In this document: piece by piece, positions 51,204 through 59,401 of the stretch
Position numbering within the stretch: the first letter of the stretch is position 1
Layout: every line of letters starts with the position of its first letter
Source of the DNA: Devosia subaequoris
GTDB lineage: Bacteria > Pseudomonadota > Alphaproteobacteria > Rhizobiales > Devosiaceae
DNA length: 64,000 nt
Direction of reading: 5' to 3'
Assembly: GCF_014197055.1 (NCBI RefSeq)
Contig: NZ_JACIEW010000001.1
Coordinates: 682,001 to 746,000 of the forward strand
Position numbers and translations under genes: made by a program
Notes under the pieces: generated by a model
Seen by the model: only the letters and a program-made list of their open reading frames with translations
The model's database searches: none
Told to the model about the DNA's origin: nothing

Positions 51204-52984
51204 GAAGTGGGGGCCGCAGCCACGGGCTCACGATGAAGTTGCAGAATGTCGGCAGTTTCGCCCGGTTTGGTTGCTGGACCGTTTATAGGGAGCAAAACAG
51301 TGATGGTTGTCCCTGCCCCGATCTCCGACATGGCGCGCAATGTGCCCCCATGCAGCTCAACCAGGCCTTTGACAATGGACAGTCCGAGGCCAGTACCCTC
51401 GTATTTGCGGCTCAGGCCATCCTGAGCCTGGAAGAAGGGTTCACCGATTCGCGCCATGTCTGCAGGAGCCATGCCGATGCCGCGATCTTTCACAGAGAAG
51501 TTGATCGACTGCCCCTGCCGCTTGACCGCAACGGTCACCAGCCCTCCTTCATGGCTGAACTTGACGGCGTTGGAGAGCAGATTGATCACAATCTGCCTGC
51601 AGACCCGTTCATCCGCCGAGATCAGCGGCAGACCCGCTTCGATCTCCGATACCAGCCTGACATTGCGCTCCTGGGCCAGCGTTTCAACCATGGCGAAACA
51701 GGCCGGAATAATAGCGCCGGCATCCATGGAATCGGCTTGGATGTCGAACTTTCCAGCCTCAATGCGCGACATGTCGAGCAGCATGCTGACCACCTCAAGC
51801 AGATGCTTTCCGCTTTGCTGGATCAGGCCGGCATATTCCTTGTGCGTCGGCGAGAGATCCCCGCCGATACCGCTCGACATCATCTCCGAAAAGCCGACCA
51901 CCGCATTGAGCGGCGTGCGCAGCTCATGCCCGATGGTCGCCAGGAAGCGCGACTTGGCCTGCGACGCGTCTTCGGCGACACGGCGCGCTTCGGCCATGGC
52001 CGCTTCGGCGTCCTTGCGGGCCGTAATGTCGCGCAACAGTGCAATGACATCGCGATGATTGTCGCCAGTCGAATCATCGATGATCGGTGAAAGCTGCATT
52101 TCGACCCACAGGAAGCAGGGAATATTGCTGCGCGCATGCGGATCGTCCTGACGCAGGCGTAGCTCGATCAAGCGATTGCGACCATCCTGCGCAGCATCGG
52201 CCAGAGCTGTAAGGAAAGCGGGACGATCCATGATGTGCAGGCGCTCGGCAAGCCTGGAGCCAGCCACCTGATAGCGCGGGCAGCCGAACAGGGTTTCCGA
52301 GGACCGCGATGCCACCAGAATGTTGCCGTCAGTCGACAGGCGCAGCACGGTGTCCTGCACATGTTCGATCAGGTGACGATAGGCGCTGACCTGGGCCTTA
52401 TCATTTACCTCGAACGCCATGTTGATCCTATGGGCGCTGAAGGCAACGACGGCGAAGGCCACTGCAAATCCAGCAACCGAGCAGTAGGTCAGGACCGCGC
52501 CGGTAAGGGGCACCGCCGGCAAGCCCAGGCTGGCCGCAGCGATGCCTAGCGCCGTTACCGGCACCAGACCGAGCCAGCTCAGCCGGCGCAACGGGCTGCG
52601 CGCGATCAAACCTGCGAGCACAGGTCCCATAACCGCCATGGCCATGCCAGCGTCGCCCAATCGCGGGTCAGCCAACGTCAAAACCATGCCTGTGGCCATC
52701 AGCGTGGCCACCTGCGCTGCGGCCGCGATTTCATGCTGGCCGCGCTGGTGCAGCGCCAGGCTAATCAACCCGCCAGCCAGCACAAGCGAGGCCAACAGGA
52801 AGGGGACCGAAATACCTAAAACGAGGGCATAGACTGCCGGGACCATACCCAGCAGCGCCGCAGCTGCAAGCAATTTTGCATTGTTCGCAATGGTTGCGCG
52901 GCGCAGCAGCTCGGGCCAGTTACCAGTACCAGACGAAGCGCTGACGCTTCGTTTGCTGGCTCCGAAGTGGATGAAGCTACGCAT
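51173..52984 (-). CDS. DivJ-like membrane PAS sensor histidine kinase
   Basis: Kinase of 603 residues: about six transmembrane helices in the first 190, a PAS domain (about 205-330), then HisKA with His353 in GHELRTPLNAVVGF, N-box INLLSNAVKFS, KDRGIGM and GTGLGLSIVKG. This is the plan of DivJ, the kinase that phosphorylates DivK in the alphaproteobacterial cell cycle, but other kinases share it. The frame is open to 53107, but the ATG at 52984 (MRSFIHFGAS) is closer to the first helix. The stop overlaps the next gene. No response regulator nearby. Confidence 0.8.
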   Translation of the reverse strand: MRSFIHFGASKRSVSASSGTGNWPELLRRATIANNAKLLAAAALLGMVPAVYALVLGISVPFLLASLVLAGGLISLALHQRGQHEIAAAAQVATLMATGMVLTLADPRLGDAGMAMAVMGPVLAGLIARSPLRRLSWLGLVPVTALGIAAASLGLPAVPLTGAVLTYCSVAGFAVAFAVVAFSAHRINMAFEVNDKAQVSAYRHLIEHVQDTVLRLSTDGNILVASRSSETLFGCPRYQVAGSRLAERLHIMDRPAFLTALADAAQDGRNRLIELRLRQDDPHARSNIPCFLWVEMQLSPIIDDSTGDNHRDVIALLRDITARKDAEAAMAEARRVAEDASQAKSRFLATIGHELRTPLNAVVGFSEMMSSGIGGDLSPTHKEYAGLIQQSGKHLLEVVSMLLDMSRIEAGKFDIQADSMDAGAIIPACFAMVETLAQERNVRLVSEIEAGLPLISADERVCRQIVINLLSNAVKFSHEGGLVTVAVKRQGQSINFSVKDRGIGMAPADMARIGEPFFQAQDGLSRKYEGTGLGLSIVKGLVELHGGTLRAMSEIGAGTTITVLLPINGPATKPGETADILQLHREPVAAAPTSWPNEKRKAQ

Positions 52985-53308
52985 CAACAAAAAACTCACT
53001 AACCGACGCCTGTAATCCTGCGCCCAGGGGCCGTTCGCTGGCCCTTCCCCGAGCCATTTGCGCCCGACTGAAGCCGGGTCGTTGTTGACTTGAGCCTCGG
53101 CCAGCAACCGCTAAGACAGGCTTAAGCCCTGCCCCCGATCGATCTGATTCACGCTCGTGGCGCGGGTGTTTCACCAGTTAGCGTAAACAAGGTCTTGCCC
53201 GATTGCCGGAGCGGTTGGCATTTGATTCAAATTTTATCGACTTGCCCCAGTCACGCTTAATTTGCGGCCCCTAGCCTTGTCCTATCAGCCGGCCGGTCTC
53301 CGGCCTCG
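52985..53308. other. Intergenic region between the kinase gene and the DUF5330 gene
   Basis: The 324 bases separate two divergent genes. I see no convincing gene or RNA. A GC-rich partial palindrome (GCCGGCCGGTCTCCGGC) lies near 53288-53304, and an AT-rich stretch (CATTTGATTCAAATTTTAT) near 53220-53238 is a likely promoter area, but no clear -35/-10 pair could be fixed. Confidence 0.5.
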
Positions 53309-53617
53309 ATGGACTTGGAAAACATGTTTCTGCTTCGCTCAGTCTTCTGGCTAACCCTTGCCTTTCTGGTCATCCGGCCTGGAGCGGATGTGGGTGAGGC
53401 CGCCACAAATTTCTCCGGTGAGGCAATGGCGCGCGGCAGCCAGTTCGTGGCTGCGCAGATCGACGCCATAGAATGCAGTGAAATTCAGTGTCTGGGCGGC
53501 AAGGCCGTCGCCGCCGCGGCACTTCGGTCGACCCAGCTTGCCGGCGCCCCCATGCATGCAACGCCGGCACTCAACGCGGTTCCGATGCCCCGACCTCGGC
53601 CGGATCGCGCTGGATAA
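53309..53617 (+). CDS. DUF5330-type small exported protein
   Basis: Product of 102 residues (or 97 if the ATG at 53324 is used). One hydrophobic signal segment (about 8-25) is followed by a short polar domain with two cysteines in IDAIECSEIQCLGG. This resembles DUF5330 of Hyphomicrobiales. Probably periplasmic, function unknown. 174 bases follow to sufE; no gene is supported there. Confidence 0.65.
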   Translation: MDLENMFLLRSVFWLTLAFLVIRPGADVGEAATNFSGEAMARGSQFVAAQIDAIECSEIQCLGGKAVAAAALRSTQLAGAPMHATPALNAVPMPRPRPDRAG

Positions 53618-53791
53618 CAGGCGCCTGCCCCGGCGCTGGAATCTACTCCGGGGGTCGTGTCACTTCCCCAAGCGACGCTACTCCATTGACCCCCGGCTCC
53701 TGCCGCAGATGCGCTGCCCCGCATCTGCGGCTTTTTCCTTGACCGGCGCATGGCTCTGGCATTGGGGCGATCCATCACCTAGATAGGGCGC

Positions 53792-54220
53792 ATGACACAG
53801 CCTCAGCCTTTTCAGGATATCGCCGACAACCTTTCCTTCCTTGATGATTGGGAAGATCGCTACCGCTACCTCATCGAACTGGGACAAGCCTTGCCCAAGC
53901 TCGAAGAGGCCGAGCGCAATGCGGACAACAGGGTCAATGGCTGCGTCTCGCAGGTCTGGTTGGTTGCCGAGCCTGACAGTGTCGATGGCGCGCCGCATTT
54001 GCGCTTTCGCGGCGAGAGTGACGCCATGATCGTGCAGGGCCTGGTCGCCGTGCTGCTGGCACTCTATTCCGACCGGGCGGCGAGCGAAATTGCCGAAACC
54101 GACGCTATTGCCCTGTTCGATGAACTGGGTCTGCGCGAACATTTGACCGCGCAACGCTCCAATGGACTAGTGGCCATGGTCAATCGTATACGCGGCGAAG
54201 CCCGGGCGGCCCTGGCTTAG
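53792..54220 (+). CDS. sufE: Cysteine desulfuration protein SufE
   Basis: 142-residue sulfur acceptor that takes persulfide from the SufS desulfurase for Fe-S cluster assembly. The acceptor Cys51 lies in NRVNGCVSQVW, the same number as in E. coli SufE. The C-terminal helix (AQRSNGLVAMVNRI) is typical. The other suf genes are not in the window. Confidence 0.94.
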   Translation: MTQPQPFQDIADNLSFLDDWEDRYRYLIELGQALPKLEEAERNADNRVNGCVSQVWLVAEPDSVDGAPHLRFRGESDAMIVQGLVAVLLALYSDRAASEIAETDAIALFDELGLREHLTAQRSNGLVAMVNRIRGEARAALA

Positions 54221-54299
54221 TCAAAGCGTAGGAGCCGCCTTTCTCGGTAGCCCTGGCGGGTCGCGCTCCCAGACCGGCCAGACGCCGCCCCATGCATCG

Positions 54300-54785
54300 T
54301 CAGTTCTCCGGGTCCGGAAACATGGGGGGACGTTCGGGCAGCCAGGATTGCGTTCTGGATCTCTCCCGACCGTTGGCCGTAGCATTCAACCCCATCAGAT
54401 GCGCCAATTGCTCAAGCCCAATACGCAAGACCAGCTTGGCGCTCCGCCGCGGCCAGCGGCGTTCCAGCTCGATCTGTTGCAGGCCCTTGTCATAAACGAA
54501 GACGTCGGCAAGCACGCCCCAGCAGTCCGAAGGAACGCGCTGCGCCAGCCGCGACAAATTTTGCCGAGCATCTTCGACCGTTTCGGAGAGGCAGGATTGC
54601 CCATGCGCGCTTCCCTTACTGCCAATACGGGTTGGATCATAAGCCATGGTCACCCGTTGGCGCAGCATGGATCGCTCGAAGGTCCTGGCGATCAGCCGCG
54701 CAGCCTCAACGTGGTATTGGTGCAGAAATCCGTCATCACCACCCGCCCCCGACAAGCGCGCAACAGCGTCGGGCAATTCAAACAT
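54300..54785 (-). CDS. DUF6456-type protein
   Basis: 161-residue protein with a helical N-terminus (FLHQYHVEAARLIARTFERS) and a C-terminal half with CWGVLADVFVYDKGLQQIE and WPRRSAKLVLRIGLEQLA, which I assign to DUF6456. This domain often accompanies DNA-binding proteins. The ATG at 54785 overlaps the stop of the DnaA-like gene by 8 bases; the longer frame to 54857 lies within that gene. Function unknown, probably a DNA-linked regulator. Confidence 0.7.
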   Translation of the reverse strand: MFELPDAVARLSGAGGDDGFLHQYHVEAARLIARTFERSMLRQRVTMAYDPTRIGSKGSAHGQSCLSETVEDARQNLSRLAQRVPSDCWGVLADVFVYDKGLQQIELERRWPRRSAKLVLRIGLEQLAHLMGLNATANGRERSRTQSWLPERPPMFPDPEN

Positions 54786-55137
54786 GATCGAGGCCCGCCA
54801 ATGTCTGCAGGCGCAGTTCAAGATCGGTGACTTTGCGGTCAAAATCCAAATCGTCACGCATGTCTTCGATCAGACTGCATGCATAGGAGACGGTTGTCCT
54901 GTCCCGACCAAAGACCAGTCCTATATCGGTTAGACTTTCGCCAAGAACGACATGAGCGAGATACATGGCCAACTGGCGCGCGCGAGCGGTATCCGTGCGG
55001 CAGCGTTGCCGGTGAAAAAGCATTGCGACGTCAATCTCGGCATGTTGAGCAACCAACAATGCCGCTTGTCGTACCGCGGTTTGGTCAATACGAACCGCGA
55101 GACAAGCCGGCGCAACGTTGTGGTTCACTAGTTCCAT
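54778..55137 (-). CDS. Stand-alone DnaA domain-IV-like DNA-binding protein
   Basis: 119-residue protein (129 if started at the ATG at 55167). Residues about 65-110 match the C-terminal DNA-binding domain of DnaA: ARQLAMYLAHVVLGESLTDI followed by GLVFGRDRTTVSYA, close to the DnaA-box signature. There is no AAA+ ATPase part, so it can bind DNA but not act as an initiator. I prefer the start at 55137 because GGAG lies 9 bases upstream, whereas the upstream ATG sits inside a dyad. Same strand as mucR and overlapping DUF6456. It may compete at DnaA boxes or act as a transcription factor. Confidence 0.8.
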   Translation of the reverse strand: MELVNHNVAPACLAVRIDQTAVRQAALLVAQHAEIDVAMLFHRQRCRTDTARARQLAMYLAHVVLGESLTDIGLVFGRDRTTVSYACSLIEDMRDDLDFDRKVTDLELRLQTLAGLDHV

Positions 55138-55154
55138 AGGAAGGGACTCCGGTC

Positions 55155-55178
55155 GAGATAGGATCATATTCCTATCTC
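55155..55178. repeat. 9-bp inverted repeat over the DnaA-like gene leader
   Basis: GAGATAGGA and TCCTATCTC flank a 6-base spacer, a perfect dyad. It lies 18-41 bases before the preferred ATG and encloses the alternative upstream ATG. It may be an operator or a leader hairpin. Confidence 0.65.
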
Positions 55179-55243
55179 TTAGCCAAAGTCACCCGTCCCG
55201 GGGATAAGTTAGTCGCTAATGTCGATGGGGGCCCAAAAGCAAA

Positions 55244-55267
55244 TGGCCGCCCCGGGGGGCGGCCATA
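55244..55267 (-). terminator. Perfect hairpin downstream of mucR
   Basis: ATGGCCGCCCC and GGGGCGGCCAT form an 11-bp stem with a 2-base centre. On the minus strand it is followed by a weak TTTGCTTTT tract, 32 bases after the mucR stop. Likely mucR terminator. Confidence 0.7.
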
Positions 55268-55298
55268 GCAATTCAGCGTCGATCTGTGGTGGACTTGA

Positions 55299-55721
55299 TC
55301 AATCGGCCTTTCGGCCCAGGCCATTGTCCTTGGCCAATTTGGAGCGCGTCGCCGAGTAGCTGGGCGCGACCATCGGATAGTCAGCCGGCAGGCCCCACTT
55401 CTCGCGGTATTCTTCCGGAGACAGGTTGTAGTGCGTGCGCAAATGGCGCTTGAGCGACTTGAACTTCTTGCCATCCTCGAGACAGATGATGAAGTCATTG
55501 GCCACGGACTTGCGGATCGGCACAGCGGGCTTGAGTTCTTCAACCGGTGCCGGATTCTCATTGGCCTGCAGTGCGCGCAGGGCACCATGAACCTCGGCAA
55601 TCAACTTGGGCAGGTCGCCGGGGCTGACCGCGTTGTGGCTGACATATGCCGAAACAATTTCTGTACTGAGTTCGATCAGGTCGGACTCTACTGCAGCGAA
55701 CGCGCCGGTATCGTCGTTCAT
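55299..55721 (-). CDS. mucR: MucR/Ros-family transcriptional regulator
   Basis: Global regulator of 140 residues that in rhizobia and Brucella represses exopolysaccharide, motility or virulence genes and shapes nucleoid DNA. The N-terminal 50 residues form the oligomerisation region. The zinc-finger-like part has Cys80, Asp83, His93 and His97 in CLEDGKKFKSLKRHLRTHY, the C-D-H-H variant common in this family rather than the C-C-H-H of Ros. GGAAGG lies 7 bases before the ATG. The upstream AT-rich region with repeats suggests autoregulation. Confidence 0.95.
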   Translation of the reverse strand: MNDDTGAFAAVESDLIELSTEIVSAYVSHNAVSPGDLPKLIAEVHGALRALQANENPAPVEELKPAVPIRKSVANDFIICLEDGKKFKSLKRHLRTHYNLSPEEYREKWGLPADYPMVAPSYSATRSKLAKDNGLGRKAD

Positions 55722-55765
55722 TTTTCAACCTTCCATATTTTTTTATTGGGCCGTAACAAGGGCAG

Positions 55766-55803
55766 TTACTAGCCTTACTGATTTAATATGAGCGTTTACT
55801 AGC
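55766..55803. repeat. Direct repeat pair TTACTAGC upstream of mucR
   Basis: TTACTAGC occurs at 55766-55773 and 55796-55803, start to start exactly 30 bases, about three helical turns. It lies 45-82 bases upstream of the mucR ATG in an AT-rich stretch. Candidate operator for MucR or another dimeric regulator. Confidence 0.5.
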
Positions 55804-55855
55804 AAGCGCAAGCCCCGAGAAGCACGCTTAACATGTAATATGGAATGGAATTATG

Positions 55856-55876
55856 GCAACGAATATTATTCGTTGC
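55856..55876 (-). terminator. Hairpin overlapping the mrpG stop codon
   Basis: GCAACGAAT and ATTCGTTGC are perfect 9-bp arms with a 3-base loop. The mrpG stop (55868-55866) lies at the loop. No T-tract follows, so it may be a weak terminator, an mRNA end stabiliser or an operator. Confidence 0.5.
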
Positions 55877-56204
55877 TTTGGGCTATGTCATCGATAACAG
55901 TATCATTACATGGACGATAACCAGTAAGATAACTCGCACGAGCCAATAGATGGGCCGCAACAGGTGTAGTCAGCAAGACAAACATGACACCAATAATGGC
56001 ACGTACCGAGACCGCTGCATCTTGGCTCAACACCGCCACTGCAAGAAGAATCAGGCCACCACCGACCGCACCGGCCTTCGACGCCGCGTGCATACGAGTA
56101 TAAAGGTCCGGCAGGCGCACGACCCCTATTGCGGCAAGCAGGGTGAATGCTGCACCCAGCACCAGCAGCGTACCACCGAGATAGAGTTCAACTCCCTCAA
56201 GCAT
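55866..56204 (-). CDS. mrpG: Mrp antiporter subunit G (PhaG)
   Basis: 112-residue subunit with three membrane helices and the signature IGVVRLPDLYTRMHAASKAG near 25-44. Part of the Mrp multi-subunit cation/proton antiporter in the inner membrane. The frame is open to 56327, but the ATG at 56204 overlaps the mrpF stop by one base (TAATG) and begins MLEGVELYLGG. Last gene of the operon. Confidence 0.93.
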   Translation of the reverse strand: MLEGVELYLGGTLLVLGAAFTLLAAIGVVRLPDLYTRMHAASKAGAVGGGLILLAVAVLSQDAAVSVRAIIGVMFVLLTTPVAAHLLARASYLTGYRPCNDTVIDDIAQSNE

Positions 56205-56512
56205 TAGCGACCCTCCCCCTGCGCCGGATTTTGCCGGACACCGCGCAGCAGGATGTAGCGGGCGAGGGCCACTGTGGCGAGAAAACCCAGCAGCGCCAGC
56301 GCGATCGCAATATCGAGGTAAAGCCAAAGCCCGGTTCTAACGGCGATGGCTCCGACGAAACCCATGGCCACAACAGCCAGCAGGTCAAGCGCCAGCACAC
56401 GATCGGACAAGGACGGCCCAATAACGATACGCACCAGCGAGACCAGCAGCGCAACGGCCAGCAGAACGAGCGAAATCAATGTCGCCCACTCGATAAACTG
56501 TGTGGCGGTCAT
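56204..56512 (-). CDS. mrpF: Mrp antiporter subunit F (PhaF)
   Basis: 102-residue subunit with three hydrophobic helices and the conserved IGPSLSDRVLALDLLAVVAM segment. ATG overlaps the mrpE stop (ATGA). Required for assembly and activity of known Mrp complexes. Confidence 0.93.
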   Translation of the reverse strand: MTATQFIEWATLISLVLLAVALLVSLVRIVIGPSLSDRVLALDLLAVVAMGFVGAIAVRTGLWLYLDIAIALALLGFLATVALARYILLRGVRQNPAQGEGR

Positions 56513-56988
56513 TCGAACACCTCGTGGATCTTTTTCTCAAAGCCATTGGCAATGTCGGCGATCATGGCGTCCTTGGTGGTCATACTCAGGGCGTGCACAT
56601 AGAGCACGGACTTGTCGGCCGCGACGTCGACACTGAGCGTGCCAGGGGTCAACGTGATCATGTTCGCCAGAAGTGTGATTTCGGCGTCGGATTTTACTGT
56701 AAGCGGCACAGCAATGATGGCCGGGCGCACCGCATTGGACAAGTCAGGACGCAGCACCACGATGGCCACACGGACCGCACTGACGACCAGTTCGTAGAGG
56801 AACAGCGCGGCCAGTGAGATGACACGTCGGATGCGCCGCAAGGCTTTGGGGCTGGAGAAAGCCTCGCGCAGCACCAGAACAGCCACGCCGCCGACCAACC
56901 CGCCCAAAAGAAGATTGACGCCGGAAAAGCTTCCCGAAATGCCGGCCCAGACCAGTGCGAGAACGACAACCAGAAAGACCGTACTCAT
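56509..56988 (-). CDS. mrpE: Mrp antiporter subunit E (PhaE)
   Basis: 159-residue subunit with N-terminal membrane helices (two within residues 1-45 and one near 60-80) followed by a cytoplasmic part with LANMITLTPGTLSVDV, the MnhE signature. Overlaps mrpD and mrpF by 4 bases each. Confidence 0.93.
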   Translation of the reverse strand: MSTVFLVVVLALVWAGISGSFSGVNLLLGGLVGGVAVLVLREAFSSPKALRRIRRVISLAALFLYELVVSAVRVAIVVLRPDLSNAVRPAIIAVPLTVKSDAEITLLANMITLTPGTLSVDVAADKSVLYVHALSMTTKDAMIADIANGFEKKIHEVFE

Positions 56989-58592
56989 AGCTCGTCTCCT
57001 GCCAGACCAGTGGCCTCGACATAGCGCGCCGGATCGAGGATATCGGCAGCGCCGGCGCTAACGCCCTCCATCAACGGTCCCGGCCAGAGCCCGGCGACCA
57101 TGATGCCAACCACAAGGAAAGTTGTTGCGCCGAGGGCCAATTGGCCGCGTTTATCGAAGGGTTTGAGGGCCACCGAACCATTTTCGGACCCCTGCCCTTC
57201 CGGACCGGAACGCCAGAAGACGTGGGCCCAAAGGCGAGTGCCGGCGATGAGGGTGAGGACGGCATTTATCAATAATGCCAGGACCATAGTCGTACCCACC
57301 CAACCGGGTGCGGTGCCCGTGACGCCTTGGTCGAGGCCGGCTTCGAGCAGCAACAGCTTGGGCCAGAAGCCAAGGAAGGGCGGCACGCCGGCAGAGGCCA
57401 GGACCAGCAAGATGAACAGAATGGAGAGCGGCGCACTTGCGGCATAGAGACCACCCATCTGCCTCGTATCGGTTTGCCCGGTGGTCTTTTCAACCAGACC
57501 AGCGACCATATAGAGCGCTGTCATGGTCAGGATGGCATGGAAGATATAGAGTCCCGACCCGGCAACGCCATTCAGGCTGGGCATGGACAGACCAGCGATC
57601 ACCGCCCCGATACCGCCGATCACCACAAATCCAATGGCGCGGCGCAGATTGGTTTCGGCGATGGCGCCCAGTGGCGCAATCAAAAGTGTCCCGATGGCGA
57701 TGCACGCCAGCACCGGTTCGAGCATGTCACGGCTGGCGGGCAGCACCACCACAAGCGCGCGGAGCATGGCATAGGCGCCAACCTTGGTCAGCAGGCCCGC
57801 AAACAGCGCCGATATGGCTGCGGGCGGGGTGTGATAGGAGGCCGGAAGCCAGGCATTGACCGGGAATGCCGCCGCCTTCATGCCAAAGGCCAGCAGGAAC
57901 AGCGCCGCTACACCAGCCATGGCGGCGGGATCTGCCGTGTTCGACACACGCATGATGTCCGACATATTCAGTGTGCCGAGCAGGCCGTAGAGCAGGCCCA
58001 AGGACATCAGGAAGAATGTCGTCGCCAGGAAATTGAGAAACCCGTATTTGACTGCGCCATCGAGCTGCAGTGGCCGGTTGCCCTGCACAATCAGCCCGAA
58101 GGAGGCGATCAGCATGACCTCGAACCAGACATAGAGATTGAACAGATCCCCGGTGAGGAACGCGCCGGTGACGCCGGCCAGCAGCAGCAGGACCATGGGA
58201 TGGAAGGCATCGCGGCCGTCCGCATCGGCCCGGTCCAATTCTGCATAGAACAGTACAATCAGCGTCACCACAGCGGCAGCCAGGGCAAAGCTCGCGCCGA
58301 AAAGGTCAGCGGTCAGGCTAATGCCGAAGGGTGGCAGCCAGCGACCCATGGTCATACTGACCGGCCCATTGGCCAGCACTTCGAGCAATAGCGCGATCTC
58401 GCAGGCAATAATGGCGAGAACGACAATCACGGCACCGATTAACGGAGCGCCATTGCTGCGGCGGAACATCATCAGCCCGGCGGCCCCCATCAGGGCAAGC
58501 GCGATAGGCAGGACAATGACCCAGTCGGAGGCCGGGACCACCGTCTCGATCATGGCCTGGGGCAGATTTGTTGTCGGAGTGGGAGTGGCCAT
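56985..58592 (-). CDS. mrpD: Mrp antiporter subunit D (PhaD)
   Basis: 535-residue polytopic proton-channel subunit related to NuoM/NuoN. About 14 membrane helices. The family Glu and Lys region is visible in LFNLYVWFEVMLIASFGLIV near 150 and in AFGMKAAAFPVNAWLPASYH near 235. It would move protons or cations together with MrpA. Overlaps mrpE; 4 bases after mrpC. Confidence 0.95.
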   Translation of the reverse strand: MATPTPTTNLPQAMIETVVPASDWVIVLPIALALMGAAGLMMFRRSNGAPLIGAVIVVLAIIACEIALLLEVLANGPVSMTMGRWLPPFGISLTADLFGASFALAAAVVTLIVLFYAELDRADADGRDAFHPMVLLLLAGVTGAFLTGDLFNLYVWFEVMLIASFGLIVQGNRPLQLDGAVKYGFLNFLATTFFLMSLGLLYGLLGTLNMSDIMRVSNTADPAAMAGVAALFLLAFGMKAAAFPVNAWLPASYHTPPAAISALFAGLLTKVGAYAMLRALVVVLPASRDMLEPVLACIAIGTLLIAPLGAIAETNLRRAIGFVVIGGIGAVIAGLSMPSLNGVAGSGLYIFHAILTMTALYMVAGLVEKTTGQTDTRQMGGLYAASAPLSILFILLVLASAGVPPFLGFWPKLLLLEAGLDQGVTGTAPGWVGTTMVLALLINAVLTLIAGTRLWAHVFWRSGPEGQGSENGSVALKPFDKRGQLALGATTFLVVGIMVAGLWPGPLMEGVSAGAADILDPARYVEATGLAGDEL

Positions 58593-58596
58593 GGGG

Positions 58597-58974
58597 TCAG
58601 TAGCTCAGCGGCGGGTTGGGCGCATTGTCGGGCTCGGCCAGGCGCATGGTGTCGGTATTGTCGGCATCCAGGCTCTGATAGGCGCGGAACGCGAGGACGA
58701 GCAGGAAGGCAAACATCGAAAAGCCGATCACGATGGCGGTCAAAATCAGCGCCTGCGGCAGCGGATTGGCGATGGCGCCTTCGGGCACATCAAGCCCCTG
58801 GGGCACGATCGGGGCCACTTCCTGGGTCAGACGTCCCGCTGTAAAAATCAGCAGCAGCACCCCGTTGCTGAAGATGGTCAGGCCGATCAGCATGCGGATC
58901 ACCGAGCGCGAAAGCAGCAGATAGGTCCCAATAGCGATGAACAGGCCCACCAGGGCGGCGAGGATATACTCCAT
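58597..58974 (-). CDS. mrpC: Mrp antiporter subunit C (PhaC)
   Basis: 125-residue NuoK-like subunit with three helices; the segment RSVIRMLIGLTIFSNGVLLL is characteristic. The frame is open to 59016, but the ATG at 58974, one base after the mrpB stop, begins MEYILAALVGL and fits the family start. Confidence 0.93.
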   Translation of the reverse strand: MEYILAALVGLFIAIGTYLLLSRSVIRMLIGLTIFSNGVLLLIFTAGRLTQEVAPIVPQGLDVPEGAIANPLPQALILTAIVIGFSMFAFLLVLAFRAYQSLDADNTDTMRLAEPDNAPNPPLSY

Positions 58975-58975
58975 C

Positions 58976-59401
58976 TTAAAGATCCTCTTCGCGGTCGCTT
59001 TCAAGCGACAGGGCAATGGCCGAAAGCGTACCGAACACCACGCAAAATACCCCCAGATCGAAGAACAGTGGCGTCGAGAGCGGGATGATGCTGGGGCCGA
59101 ACTCCAGATAGAGCCAGATGCTGGTCATGAAGGGCGAACCGGTCAGCAGGCTCGCCAGGCCGGAAAGACCGGCCAGCACCACGCCGAAACCGGCAATTGC
59201 CATGGGGTCGAAGCGCAGGGACCGTCGCACCGCGCTAACCCCAGCGGCCATGCCGAACACGGCGATGGAAGCAGCCGCGATCAGACCGCCGATGAAGCCG
59301 CCGCCCGGTTCATTGTGCCCGCGCAGCGTCACATAGACCGAGAACACCAGCATGATCGCAACGATCAAGGGGGCCAGGGTGCGGAAGATGACCGTGTTCA
59401 T
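58976..59401 (-). CDS. mrpB: Mrp antiporter subunit B (PhaB)
   Basis: 141-residue MnhB-type membrane subunit; the [19 protein letters not shown] segment is the family signature. Its separate existence shows that this is the seven-gene type of operon. ATG overlaps the mrpA stop (ATGA). Confidence 0.93.
   Translation of the reverse strand: MNTVIFRTLAPLIVAIMLVFSVYVTLRGHNEPGGGFIGGLIAAASIAVFGMAAGVSAVRRSLRFDPMAIAGFGVVLAGLSGLASLLTGSPFMTSIWLYLEFGPSIIPLSTPLFFDLGVFCVVFGTLSAIALSLESDREEDL

Noticed and set aside
57327-58391. Plus-strand frame of 354 codons opposite mrpD
   Set aside because: His/Gln/Gly-rich translation typical of an antisense frame; mrpD is certain.
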